Shown here in pieces: positions 1 through 10,673 of a stretch of DNA of 64,000 nt. The stretch is from Whalleya microplaca (Eukaryota > Ascomycota > Sordariomycetes > Xylariales > Xylariaceae). The position numbers and the translations under genes are program-made. The notes beneath the pieces are model-generated. The model saw only the letters and a list, made by a program, of their open reading frames with translations. It did not search any database and had not been told where the DNA came from. Location: assembly GCA_022497155.1 (NCBI GenBank), contig MU385739.1:1-64000 (forward strand), in the 5' to 3' direction. Within the stretch, counting starts at the first letter, position 1, and the number at the start of each line of letters is the position of its first letter.

Positions 1-79
1 TTACCCTAAGGTCCCTGGGGTGAAAAATTTTTTTTTTCAGATCTGAAGGTCAGGCATTCAAGTGTGGGGCGTGTTTTCA

Positions 80-107
80 TTTTTTTTTTTTTTTTTTTTT
101 TTTTTTT
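80..107. repeat. Poly(T) run of 28
   Basis: An unbroken run of about 28 T lies directly against the left arm of the hairpin at 107-143. It could be the poly(A) tail of a retroposed copy on the minus strand, or slippage; exact length may be affected by sequencing. Confidence 0.85.
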
Positions 108-143
108 GATTTTTCAGCTGCGTGGACGCTAGCTGAAAAATCA
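107..143. repeat. Near-perfect inverted repeat (hairpin)
   Basis: Arms of 13 nt (107-119 and 131-143, TGATTTTTCAGCT and its complement) are perfectly inverted. A further 4 bp (GCGT 120-123, ACGC 126-129) pair inside around a GG loop, with one T (130) bulged. The stem totals 17 bp and sits next to the poly(T) run at the island edge. It may be a terminal or subterminal structure of a decayed element. Confidence 0.8.
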
Positions 144-221
144 GGGAGGGATGTAATGGGGCAGGGGATTACGGGTATTAACAGCAGCTTAGGAGCCACT
201 AAAAGCTTCTTGAAGCCACGT

Positions 222-276
222 CATAGGGCATTCCACAGGGCACTCCACAGGGTATCCACAGGGCACTCCATAAGGC
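222..276. repeat. Short degenerate tandem repeat, ~11-13 nt unit
   Basis: Four to five imperfect copies of a unit around CACTCCACAGGG follow one another. No coding role is evident. Confidence 0.7.
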
Positions 277-1811
277 AATTTACAGTGGATCATATACCTG
301 TATTTAGCTGACCTTTTCCCTTATATCTCCTTCACTTTTTTAATAACAAATATTATTAAAAATATTATTAAATAACTAAATAGTTACATATATATAGCTC
401 TGGCAGCTAATATACACTCATTTTAACTTGATATCTTACTTTCGATTCACCCTAACACCTTATCTTAAGACATTATTTAAAAGATTTTTAAAGTATATAA
501 TAATAATATTTTAACCTTATATTAGCCGTTAAATTACGATATATTAATTAATTATATAAAAGGAAATATTTAATAAATTAATAAAAAACTTAGCTTTATT
601 AACTTTACGTTTATTACTTTAATAATATTAACTTATAAATTTGTTAGGAATTTTAAGATTTTCTTAATTCCCTTGACTTTTTTAAGCTTAAAAAAGCTTT
701 ATTTTTAACTTTATTTATTTAAATATTGTTATAACACAGGTTAAGCACAGGATTAAGGTGTGGTCCGTGCGCATTACGTAATTAGCTTAGACCTTACACC
801 TAGTATATATGGTAAATATCTCGGCCGACCTTTTAGTTTAAATTCCTTCCTTTTTTTTCCATTTTAGTATTATATAAAATACATAGGAATTAGGTCGCCA
901 AGCCACCTTGACCCTTATAACACGTGACAAATATATCAAGTTTTTTTTTAATAATAAAACATTATATCGGGTTAAAAAAATTAAAAAGTTTCGAAAAAAT
1001 AGTGTTATTAATAATATATAAAAGCCTTTTATAACTTTTTAAAGGCTATTTATAAATATATAATTAATTAGTTATATAAAAATAATAAAAGCTTTTAAAT
1101 TAGTTTTTTATGCCGCCGAGCGTTATAAATATTTAATTTTTATTATTAATTAAGCTTTTTTGCCGAAAGATTATGCCGAATTACTTTTTATATTACTTTA
1201 AAAATATTTCAGGAATTTTTAAAGCTTTATAACGTGTTAATTTTATAAATTATTAATTAGCTTAATTTAGTAATAGCTTTTAAAGCGAACTTAAGAAATT
1301 TTATATAACTAGTTACCTTTAAATTTTAAAAATATTATAAGCTTTAGCTTTAACGTAAGCCTTTTTTTAATTATTAAGCTAGGTTTTAGGCTATATTAAG
1401 TTTAGCCGCGCCGATTAAAATATTCGAAAATACCTAACGCGTATAGCGTTTAAAATACTTTAATTTAATAAAGCTAGCTAATTTTTAAAGCATATAAAAT
1501 CCTTTAAATTATAAGCTTTTTATTTTAAAAAAAATCTAGCTTAAAAAAAGCTATTAAAAAAAGCTTCGAAATAATAGTGGCTAAGATTTAATTTTAAATA
1601 ATTATATATCGGAATAAAATAAAAAACTATTCGGTTAATTTTATTAAGTAGTTTTTACGCTCGTTATTATATTTAGTTTTAAAATTTTTACGTATAAAAA
1701 TTATTAAAAGCTTTAGCTTAATATTTCGTATAGCTTTATTAAGTTCTCTTTATATAATAACCTGATTTTTATATTTTTATTAATAATAAGTAATTAACAC
1801 GCCGCAGTAGC

Positions 1812-1830
1812 GGGGTCACTAAGTGACCCC
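1812..1830. repeat. GC-rich perfect palindrome in AT-rich island
   Basis: GGGGTCACT (1812-1820), a single A (1821), then AGTGACCCC (1822-1830) form a perfect 9-bp inverted repeat. It is conspicuous because its surroundings are almost pure A/T. Confidence 0.85.
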
Positions 1831-2079
1831 ACTTATAAATAAAATAAATAAATTAAATAAAGCACGCACTTATATTAAAAGCTATAGCTTTTAATTATAG
1901 CTATAAGGGTTTTTCTTTTCATTATTATTTATTTATTTACTTTATTTTTACACACCTTTAATCTTTTATATTAGTAATTTTAACTAAATTAATTAACTTA
2001 AATATAAGGGCTTATAAAGCTCCTAATAACGGATAATAGCTATTATTAAAAATATCGGGATTAATTTAATTTTATAAGC

Positions 2080-2095
2080 CACGCTAGCGAGCGTG
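2080..2095. repeat. Small GC-rich inverted repeat in AT-rich island
   Basis: CACGCT (2080-2085) and AGCGTG (2090-2095) are inverted around a 4-nt AGCG loop, again inside nearly pure A/T sequence. Confidence 0.6.
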
Positions 2096-2450
2096 AGTGC
2101 GTAATTAAATAAACCAATCGGTTTAATTATTAAAGCAAGTAAGCTTTATATTAATAGGTATAAAAGCGTTAAAATCGTTAATAATAAATGGTTTTATAGC
2201 TAAAAGGTTTTAAATAATCTTAAAAAAATCAGGTAATTTAAGAATAAAATCAAAAAATTAAATAAAAAATCGGACGAGAGTTAAAAAAGCTACGCGCCGT
2301 TAATTATTAAGTAAATAACATAATTAACAGCTTAAACGGCAACCGGGCTTATAACTATAACACTTATAACTAAAAAAACAGCGCGTAGCTTTAAATAAAA
2401 AGTCTTAAATTAACTATTATTATAAGCTCAAAAAAGGAGGAAAAACCAGT

Positions 2451-3905
2451 TGTGTGTGAGGAGGCCTAGGGCACCTAAATACCCTAATAAAGCCTCGGAT
2501 CGGCGTAACTGTTGATCCGGTGGACCCCTATAACAGCCCCTATAATAACCTCTGAGCCTGGCTCTGTGACACATATATATATAATACCTAGGTAGAGTAT
2601 GATAAGGTCTAAACTACAGACATCCAACATTCAATCTTCAACAACGGACTTGTTCGTTTCTATTAGTCTCGTTGGTAAAATGACCGGAGTTGAGACACCG
2701 GGTCCTACTAACATATAAGTATCTATATCCATGGCTACAATGGGCGAAAGTAAGAACGATGGTCTTGGGTAAATAGCTAGCGCTTGAGACAGAAGTCATT
2801 GCTGAGCCGGTTCTATTACCATTTACGATGGTCACGGAGATGCTAGTGGTGTTTGACGCAGAAATACTAGGATATAGTAGAAGAAGGCTTTTCTTGTTTT
2901 CATTTCAAGGTGTAGAAATCAGTTAGCTCATAACAGGGAACACCAATAAATAAACGTGGTCGTGGTGGAACAAATGACTTCAGTCATAAATGAGCTCTTT
3001 CTTTTATAGCTATCTTTAACTTTCAGGCTCTCTAATTTGACAGCCTTGCCTAACCTGTAAGGCCATTCTATGTCAACACCTCCGCTACGAATAATGACAA
3101 CCCTCTCCCCTTTTTGAAGTCGAGTATTTTGAGGACATGATGATTAAGATACGCCCTATAGGACTAAGGGCAATATGGGCCTACGTATAGCCGCCGCCTA
3201 TAAATATATACACGAAGGGTTCTGCCACGTTCCGATAATTCACCTTGCGCTACACTAATCTAGTCACTATACTCATTATTTTTTCCCATAGTGACAATGG
3301 TTACGCCTGCAGTGATAGCGTGTGCCATCGCCTCAAAAGCTTCTGTTGGATGCAACTTAGAGGCCACATTTGGATGCCTGCATTTGTAGACCGTATTTCT
3401 CGAGGCTTGCCGCTGACTGTATTCTAGCGGCAACTCGGAAGAGTTGGTGGGAGTGACACAAGCTGCGCGTTCTGACCCAACCGCCTGGAACCACCTCGGA
3501 GAGTGTGTTGATTGGCGAGCATACCTATCCTGCAGCTCCTCTTCGACTGGATACTTGTAAACGGAGGTCTAACGGAAACCGCATACATATCGGGCCCCGA
3601 GCAAACTACCAACTGGAACGGAAGACAGTGCTGTGCACCGTGTCACCAACTGGAATAGGACGAATCATATATGATTCTACATGCATTTAAACCATTTACT
3701 AGAGGCACAGTTGGTCGTCTTCCCTAAGCACAAATTGTCCAAGTATTTCCACATTACTCACCTTTCTCACTTCAGTATCTTTGAGTCCAGCTACACAAGA
3801 CATTCTACAAGCTTGCGATAGCAGGTGTGCGGACCTTACTTAGTCCAAGAGAACTCCTTGGCAGTCACGTATCATAGACGCGACACAACGCAGCCACATA
3901 GAATA
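2451..3905. other. Intergenic region upstream of the P450 pseudogene
   Basis: Composition is normal here. Only unconnected open frames of about 60-65 codons are present, with no recognisable protein family and no linking splice sites. I see nothing I can call a gene. Confidence 0.5.
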
Positions 3906-5666
3906 ATGTTCCGGCTTTTCCTGATTGCGGCCGGCACACTGCTAGCCTCGTATCTCTACACAAGACTGAGATACGCGCGCGACAGGCAGTATGCACATAT
4001 TCCACAATTGCCAAATCATATCCTCTGGGGTCATCTCAAAACTTTTGGTGAATTTATGAGTCGTGGAATACACGATCGTCATCCCGGTATGCTATGGGAT
4101 GAGTTTACTTGGGAAGAGTAAACTTGCTCGCTGTGAACCTCACTCTTTGACTGTATGCTTATCTGGGGGCTGACAGCCAGACAGATAAAATCTTCGAAGA
4201 GATGTGGGAATCTATGAGCCGTCCTTCCATTATGCTTGTAGACCTTAGGCCCATTAACGCTCCGATGGTTCTCGTCCCTAGTCATAACATCGCAGAACAG
4301 ATTTCCAAGCCATCCAAGCTTTTCCCGCTGAGCACGCCCAAATCCCCGACCTGGACCCATATGATTCCCATCATAGGAAAGACAGCAATCTTAGGCAGAG
4401 AGGTGAGTGTAAACACTCTGCAGTTGATAGGCCTCGCTAACGGCTGGTATTCCCAGGGTCAAGCCTGGAAGGATCTCCGCAAAAGATACAACCCAGGCTT
4501 CACTACTCAACATTTGTGGACTTTATTGCCCCTTATTCTCGAAAAGATGGAACCATTCTGGAACTACCTGGATCAGTTTGCTGCCTCAAGTGAAGAGATC
4601 TCTGGAGAAGCTCATCTCTAATTTGACCTTTGATGTCATCGGCGCCGCCGTGATGGAAGTTCAACTCAATGCACAGCACATGGACCGCTCAAAGCAAGGC
4701 GAATTGATTCGATTGTTTGGAGAACTTGTCCAGACATACAGCGACGATAAGAACAATCTCCCGTGGTGGATCGTCCCTTTTACTACAATGAAGCGGAAGC
4801 GGCTAGCTAGGCGTATTGATATGCTGATCAAGAACATAATTCAGCAAAAGTACGCTGAGCTGAAAGAAGAAGCAGAAGGAAATAGATCACGGAGCATTGT
4901 CGCGCTCGGTTTTCAGGATACTGGAGAGCTGACGCCCCAGCTTCTATCAGAGACATCAGATCAAGTACGCAGCTTCCTATCCGCAGGACACGACACAAAT
5001 ACCAGCATGTTACAGTGGGCGTTCTACGAGCTGAGCCGGACGCCTCGTGCGCTCAAGGCCGTGCGCGACGAACTCGACGAGATTCTCGGGCCTCAAACTG
5101 ACCCCCGTACGATATGCGCTCTTCTCGCCCAGGAGGGCGAGCATCTTCTCCCGCGCATGCACTACATCAATGTTGTCATCAAGGAGACATTACACCTCCA
5201 CCCGCCTGCCAGCACTGTTCGCATGACGGACCCTGGGACAGGCTTTACGGTTCACGCACCTACTGGCGAGGAGTACAATCTCGACGGGGTCATAATGTAC
5301 TCGTGTCAGAGCATCATTTAGCGGGACCCTGCTGTTTACGGAGACACGGCGAATGACTGGGTGCCTGAGCGATGGCTCGGCGAGGAGGCAAAGAGCATCC
5401 CCGCGAGCGCGTGGCGGCCATTCGAGAGAGGTCCAAGGAACTGCATCGGGTTGGAGCTTGCGAATCTCGAATCACGCATCATTATCGCCACTGTGGCTCG
5501 CAAGTATGACTTTATCAAGATGGGATTAGGTGAAAGCGCTCTAGATGAGGAGGGTCTTCCCGTGTTGAATGATAAGGGGCAATACAAAGTCAAGTCGGAA
5601 TTATATAATATGAGTCAGATTTACGTTTCCTCTCCAATCCACAAGTTTTCAGGGAACTTTGGCTAA
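3906..5666 (+). pseudogene. Cytochrome P450 pseudogene (frameshift plus in-frame TAG)
   Basis: A nearly full-length microsomal P450. The ATG at 3906 opens a hydrophobic N-terminal anchor (MFRLFLIAAGTLLASYLY). Introns fit at 4087-4184 (GTATGC...ACAG, joining through a GAT codon) and 4403-4456 (GTGAGT...CTAAC...CCAG, 54 nt). P450 landmarks are present: I-helix AGHDTNT, the ExxR helix (KETLHLHPPASTVR), the PERW motif, and the haem-binding loop FERGPRNCIG with its Cys. Two lesions break it. Near 4600 the reading frame jumps within a TCTCT run; loss of one CT dinucleotide explains the shift exactly. At 5319-5321 a TAG interrupts the frame just before RDPAVYG. The frame on both sides is otherwise well kept, so inactivation looks recent. 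The substrate is unknown; a fungal secondary-metabolism or detoxification role is only a guess. Confidence 0.88.
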
Positions 5667-6578
5667 CACTCTGACTCCATTACTATAGACTCGCAGGATG
5701 ACGTCCAAGCCGGTGGATGGAACGATGATGAAGGTCAAACTAGCTCCTAAGTCGTAAACTAATCTACTAGTAGCATAATATGACACAGATAGTAGTATTA
5801 AAACTAGAGGAATAACATGGGAACAATCTTTCCCTTCACTAAGTCTCACACTGGCAATACATGTACTTGACATAAAGCCCCACGTGTAAGAGGAAAAGCT
5901 TGAAATTAGTACAGTCGACGCTATATAGTCCTTTCTATCCCCACTAGGGCAAACGCTCCAATCTGTCGTGACTTCGTATCTAGGTTAGCATATTTTACAT
6001 CCCAGAATGTATAGTTTTATCAAAGCTTACATACAAGACTTACTAGGAACAAGACACGGTTGATACTCCCCGATTCTCCAGAGAGAATACGGAGTAGAGA
6101 AAAACACGTAGAATTAAAACAGTTACTACAAAATATATAACTTATGAGTACCTCCATTTAGAGAAAGTACGTGCGAAGAGGTACTTAAGATTGCGATAGC
6201 AACACTAAAACTTACATGTAGCTTTCTAGTGTGGAGAGGTATACAGACTATGTATATATCGAGCCTACATGTATGCAGATTGCTCATAACATCAACATGC
6301 AATTATCCAATACATCTATCTAAAGTTTCAACAATCTGTGATCGTTAACCGACCCAATCATGTCATCGCTAATTTGTGAGGGCACCTAATTTCAATCGCG
6401 TCAAACGCAAACGCGCGGTGAACCTGAAAAAAGCTTCGAGACATTGACGTCGCGCTATCGGGTCTCCCCCTAAGACACCACGCAATCCAATTGTCCGTCC
6501 AGCTGCACATCCAAAGCAGTCCAACCTCGACATAGCCAATCCGCGAGTCAATCAAAAATCTCTTCAAGACAAGAAAAA
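5667..6578. other. Intergenic, P450 pseudogene to SSB gene
   Basis: AT-leaning sequence without a credible gene. The last ~150 nt should hold the promoter and 5' UTR of the single-strand binding protein gene. No strong TATA box is evident. Confidence 0.5.
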
Positions 6579-7149
6579 ATGTCGTTCCTAGCTGGACTTG
6601 CCCGTCGTGGCCCCGCGACCACCTCGAGCTTCACACGCGCCTTCAGCGCCTCAGCCCGCCGCGACATCGCCCGCATCACGGTGGTCGGCAACCTGGCCGC
6701 CACGCCCGAGGTCCGTGCCACCAGCACCGGGCGCGATCTCATCGAGTACTCCGTCGCGAGCAACAGCGGCGGTAAGGACAACCGCACCACCAGCTGGTTC
6801 AAAGTGGTCTCGTTCGCCGAGGAAGGCCCGCGCCGTGAATTCATCACCAGCTTGCCGAAGGGGTACGTTTTGCTCGCTCTCTGCGGATACATTAAGGAGG
6901 TGACCCATTGGGCATCGAGGAATACGGACGCAATACGCTGACGCTACTTTCTAGGGCTACCGTCTACGTGGAGGGCGACGCCACCCAGAACACCTACGTT
7001 GACAGTGAGGGCAAGTCTAGGTCGCGCCTTTCCATCTATCAGAGTAAGACCAACCCGGCTGCTTCCTTGTGTCTTGTCACTGTGCTAATACAGCCGAACC
7101 AGCGAAGCTTGATGTGCTCAAACGGCCGACTCCCGAGTCGGCGGAGTAA
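6579..7149 (+). CDS. RIM1: Mitochondrial single-stranded DNA-binding protein (Rim1-type)
   Basis: Three exons (6579-6862, 6955-7043, 7103-7149) give 139 aa. Introns are 6863-6954 (GTACGT...CTAG, branch GCTGAC) and 7044-7102 (GTAAGA...CTAAT...CCAG). The first ~28 residues (MSFLAGLARRGP..., rich in R, S and A, no acids) are a typical mitochondrial targeting peptide. They are followed by an OB fold of the bacterial SSB class: ITVVGNLAATPEVR, then EYSVASN, TSWFKVVSF, GATVYVEGD and RLSIYQ. Such proteins bind single-stranded mtDNA during replication. Length and motif order match the family, and the protein ends shortly after the OB fold without an acidic tail, as in yeast Rim1. The gene is convergent with the minus-strand gene ending at 7587. 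Confidence 0.93.
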
Positions 7150-7586
7150 GGAATGAATCGGGTGTCCCATGGAAACGAAAGGACTATGATAGTGCACGGC
7201 TGGCTGAACTCTCTACTTACGATTTTCCTCTGTGTGAAATGAATTGATGCAGGTATTCTGAAGGCACTGTTGTACTATAATGTTGAGAGATGGTGTATTG
7301 AGGCCCTTATGGTCTGTGTCTATTGATTCCTTGATTGATTCAGAACGCTTGTGCTAATTAATATTGATCGCTGCTGCCAAAAGCTAATGTGACTATATGC
7401 TAGGAAACGGTTGGTTGCTGCTTGCTACGAGCGTGTGTCCAGCGCCAGCTAAGTTCTTATCAACATCTCCAGAAGCCTCTTGTCCCGCTTCTCGTCCAAC
7501 CGGTTCTCGCCCGCCTGTGTATTCGCGTCCGCGTTCTACTTTAGGGCCAGCTACAGGAACACGTCGAGTAACGAGTCCGACCTGTC
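7150..7586. other. Convergent intergenic gap
   Basis: This 437-nt gap lies between two convergent genes. Base composition rises in GC from about 7480. An extra 3' exon of the minus-strand gene is possible here, but I could not place convincing splice sites. Confidence 0.4.
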
Positions 7587-9275
7587 CTACAGCCTACAGC
7601 GACCCCCGCCGCGACAAGGTAGGGGCTCGCTGTGGCGGCCGAGCCTGAAGTCTGGGGTGGGTGGCCTCAGTCGTTCTGCGCATGCGGGCTTCTTGGGCGC
7701 CGGCGGGAGGGAGGCCGCTCGGAAGTCTGGGTGGCTGTTGATCGGCGTCCAGCCGCTGCGGTGCGGGATCGGTTTGGGCATGGGGGTGCGTGGCGGTGGT
7801 GCCATGGGTGCGACGACGGCCGGCTCCTCGGACAAGGTGGTGCTGCGGCGCTCTTCGGACATGGTGGTGCTGCGGCGCTCTTCGGACAAGGTGGTGCTGC
7901 GGCGCAGACTGGAGACATCGCCGTGGGTTCGGGGTATTTTGGGCGGCGGGGGCGTGGCTGTACGGGAGCCTCCGTCCGGTTGTGTGGCTGCGGCTACCTG
8001 CGCGTGTGGACGCTTCGGTACTTTGAATCGGCCGAGCTGGGGTAGCTTTCGGGCCGGAGGCTCAGGCGCAGGCGCAGGCGGAGCTGGTACTGGAGCTGGA
8101 GCTGGAGGTTGGACGGGGCATTGAGGCACTTTGGAGATGTTCTTGGTCCGCTCTGGGGCAGCCTTAGCGGGAGAGACAGTGCGGCTAGCACTAGAGTTGA
8201 GGCCACCGCTGGGACGGCTTCTCGCCTTACTACGGCCCGAGCTGACAACATTCGGGGTGGCCCTGCCTGGACGGCAAGTGGGAAGCAGATGTCGCCCATC
8301 CTTGTTGACTGGGCCTGATCGTCGCTCTGGCTGCTTGCCGTTTAACACCGTATCCATCCACCCCCGGGAACCCGAGTCGGAACGAGCAGGTCCATCCGTG
8401 GTCGCGTCGCCAGGACTGCTTGACGACTGTGGAACAGTGCTGCCTTGGGAAGGGGCTTGGGTCTCAGCACTTATCTCACTGGCAGCTGGAGTTTGGAGCC
8501 GAGGCGATGGCTCTTCGGCAACGCAGGGGCTCGAAACCGGGCGTGTCCAGCCCTGGTTCCCACAATCTACTGATATATCGTGTACGGGAACAGGCATCTC
8601 TTGACTTTTGGTCTCGAGATCAGGGCTATGGCATATGTCTAGTTTCGCTATTGCCGATGCTGCAATCTTCGCTACGTCGGGTTGCTCTAGGGGGTTCAGG
8701 GGCTGGTCTATATCCGATCGCGCTGTCTCTTCTGCGGCTGGCTGCGGTGGAGTACTCAAGGACGAGCTGGTGTCTGATTGTCCAAACTTTCCTCGACTTC
8801 GCCGCGGTAGGCTGTTCCGGAACGTGTTGATGCCCATCATATCAGATTTCATGTGACAATCAGGGCGCTGACAAGATCTGTCTTGGCACCAGGAGCCGAG
8901 TGTAGAAGAGTAAGGTTCTCGGGTGTGGAAAGAGTGAGGATCGGTGGGAACAAATAGACGTGGTGGAGCAAACTCTTGGGCCTGAGTACCCGGTGATTCT
9001 CGGTATATGTTTGCTTGGCTAGAGTTATTGTACCCGAGTGAATAAGAACTACCCGAAGCCGAAGGTCCTAGCGGTAGACAGGTGTCATCCTGTAGGATAC
9101 TATGTGGAGGAGTTGGTGAACAAGTGTCGTGCGTATGAAAGGGGTCAGTATCATGGGAGGCCATCATACCGTTTACCTGGTCCCGATCAGCCATCGAATA
9201 GGGAGCGTGTCTACTCGCGACTTGAAAAAGCTGATCGATGGGAGGTAAACGGGTTGAACGTGGCGTGTCGTGCAT
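7587..9275 (-). CDS. Uncharacterised disordered Ser/Pro-rich protein
   Basis: An open frame of about 560 codons on the minus strand. The frame stays open upstream to 9320, but the first ATG is at 9275 (MHDTPRSTRLPPIDQLFQVAS), which I take as the start. Low-complexity S/P/T/R-rich sequence fills it, with no catalytic or membrane motif. One Cys/His patch (CQDRSCQRPDCHMKSD) is present. Near the C-terminus three nearly identical 9-residue units (RRSTTLSEE type) come from a 27-nt tandem repeat. The very end is Arg/Cys-rich and unlike the rest, so a missed 3' intron is possible. Long plus-strand frames over the GC-rich 3' half look like shadows. Function unknown; a nuclear or regulatory role would be a guess. 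Confidence 0.5.
   Translation of the reverse strand: MHDTPRSTRLPPIDQLFQVASRHAPYSMADRDQVNGMMASHDTDPFHTHDTCSPTPPHSILQDDTCLPLGPSASGSSYSLGYNNSSQANIYRESPGTQAQEFAPPRLFVPTDPHSFHTREPYSSTLGSWCQDRSCQRPDCHMKSDMMGINTFRNSLPRRSRGKFGQSDTSSSLSTPPQPAAEETARSDIDQPLNPLEQPDVAKIAASAIAKLDICHSPDLETKSQEMPVPVHDISVDCGNQGWTRPVSSPCVAEEPSPRLQTPAASEISAETQAPSQGSTVPQSSSSPGDATTDGPARSDSGSRGWMDTVLNGKQPERRSGPVNKDGRHLLPTCRPGRATPNVVSSGRSKARSRPSGGLNSSASRTVSPAKAAPERTKNISKVPQCPVQPPAPAPVPAPPAPAPEPPARKLPQLGRFKVPKRPHAQVAAATQPDGGSRTATPPPPKIPRTHGDVSSLRRSTTLSEERRSTTMSEERRSTTLSEEPAVVAPMAPPPRTPMPKPIPHRSGWTPINSHPDFRAASLPPAPKKPACAERLRPPTPDFRLGRHSEPLPCRGGGRCRL
7834..7904. repeat. 27-nt in-frame tandem repeat (about 2.6 copies)
   Basis: Unit starts at 7834, 7861 and 7888; they differ by a single base (AAG versus ATG at the start) before the third copy diverges. 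The repeat encodes RRSTT(L/M)SEE units in the minus-strand protein. Confidence 0.85.
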
Positions 9276-10673
9276 TTTCGGAGTGGGTGATGAACATGAA
9301 AAGGTAAAGTGTACATTCACAGATGTTTGAAGGGTTATGGATGGCTACTAGGTCTTCCTCCAGTGTTTGCCCGATCCTCGAATTTATAGATGCCATAACG
9401 TTAGGCTAGAGAAGTAGAACAAAGTCGGTGAATGTCTAAACAAAAAATTGTTCGAGAATCGGCCGGCTCGAAACTCTGAATATTTTTAGTGAGCATTTTC
9501 GAGATACATGTTCGCTGATGGGATTGTTTATCTTCATCTAGCCTTCACTAGCAGGTATATCTGCGGGTTGCTACCCAAGCAAGCCAATCAATCTTTCTGG
9601 GTAACAAAGATATCGAAGGTAACGAAGTTCTGACCTATAAGTTTCGTGGTAGAGTACCTTAGGAGTTGTGGTTAGCAGAGGCCGAGCCGAGTATAAACTT
9701 AAAAGCGTCAGATTAGAGAAAACTGCCAGGCGCTGGCTAAAAAGTCTATAGCATTTAAGGCAGACCGGTTTGGACCAGGAGTAAACTTAAAAACAGTCTA
9801 ATGATATCTAAACATGGAACAGAGCATATGTCGCGTGAAACGAAAAGCATCAACCTGTTAAACGACGATACATTATCAACAACCTCTTTTACTGTAATGT
9901 GCTTACGAGTGCATCTCCTAAAATTGTACATACATTCGGTCATTGCTTCCGAGTAATAATACGTCAGCCATTTCCCCGAAAACTAGAAGCCCGAGGTCGA
10001 GATAAGAACTCAGAGATTGAGAAACCCGCCTTCCTATTGTGCGTTTATTCTTGTGAGGTATGGCGTGCAGGCACGAAGAAGTCGTAACCTCTCTTGGATG
10101 GTGTCTGGATTCCAATACCACGTAAATAGGTAGTAAGTGGTAATAAGATGATGGCCAGTTTCTTTTTCTCTTCTGTATGGCCTTCCCCTTTTCTTTATTT
10201 CTTTTTCTCTTTTTGCCAACACGCAGCAGTATTTTTGCCCATATGTTTAGCTGGACAAATGAGCAGTTACTGAAGAGCGGAGCAAGAAGATCTACAGGAG
10301 TTGACGTAGCTAGGAGGCGACTTCTCTCTCTGGATTTCCCTCCAATACCTGTGCCTTGCGAAGAATCTAAAGTGCATAACTATAGTTCAGCAACACCCTA
10401 CAGCTAGCTATACACAATCACCAACATATGGAGATCTTGTGGATATAGAAATAGATGTAAACCAATTGATAGTCGACAGAATGACAATGTGCTGCGTTTC
10501 CCCAGCCATAAGCTTTTAAGGGATGGGCTCATTAATCACGAGAAGCTTCAATGGTAAAGATTGAGATTATAATTATTTGGTAAATCAACGTTTTCATGTT
10601 TTCTTCTGTCTATTTGTAAGACGAGGTGCCTAACTAGTCAGGATTCTACACTTGAACGTGGTCGATCGTTGCA
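9276..10673. other. Intergenic region
   Basis: 1.4 kb between the start of the 7587-9275 gene and the 3' end of the glutathione synthetase gene. Only short unrelated frames are present. I see no gene or RNA feature. Confidence 0.5.

Larger units (their letters stand above)
1..2450. repeat. AT-rich, ORF-free, probably RIP-degraded repeat island
   Basis: The first ~2.4 kb are strikingly rich in A/T, dominated by TA/AT/TTAA strings, and hold no open frame of 60 codons or more on either strand, unlike the rest of the window. Islands like this in Pezizomycotina are usually transposon copies destroyed by RIP (C-to-T at CpA). No transposase or reverse transcriptase motif survives that I can read, so the original element cannot be named. 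A few GC-rich palindromes stand out inside it and are listed separately. The change back to normal composition falls at about 2440-2480. Identity as RIP is inferred from composition only. Confidence 0.65.

Noticed and set aside
1..20. CCCTAA-like start of the window as telomere repeat
   Set aside because: Only one TTACCCTAAGG occurrence; no tandem TTAGGG/CCCTAA array follows.
3906..5666. P450 pseudogene as part of a secondary-metabolite cluster
   Set aside because: No polyketide synthase, NRPS, terpene cyclase, transporter or other tailoring gene adjoins it in this window.
7480..8604. Long plus-strand frames (up to 214 codons) opposite the disordered minus-strand gene
   Set aside because: GC-rich DNA yields long frames on both strands; these are Gly/Ala/Arg-rich, staggered and unlinked. 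The minus-strand frame is far longer, though its own confidence is only moderate.
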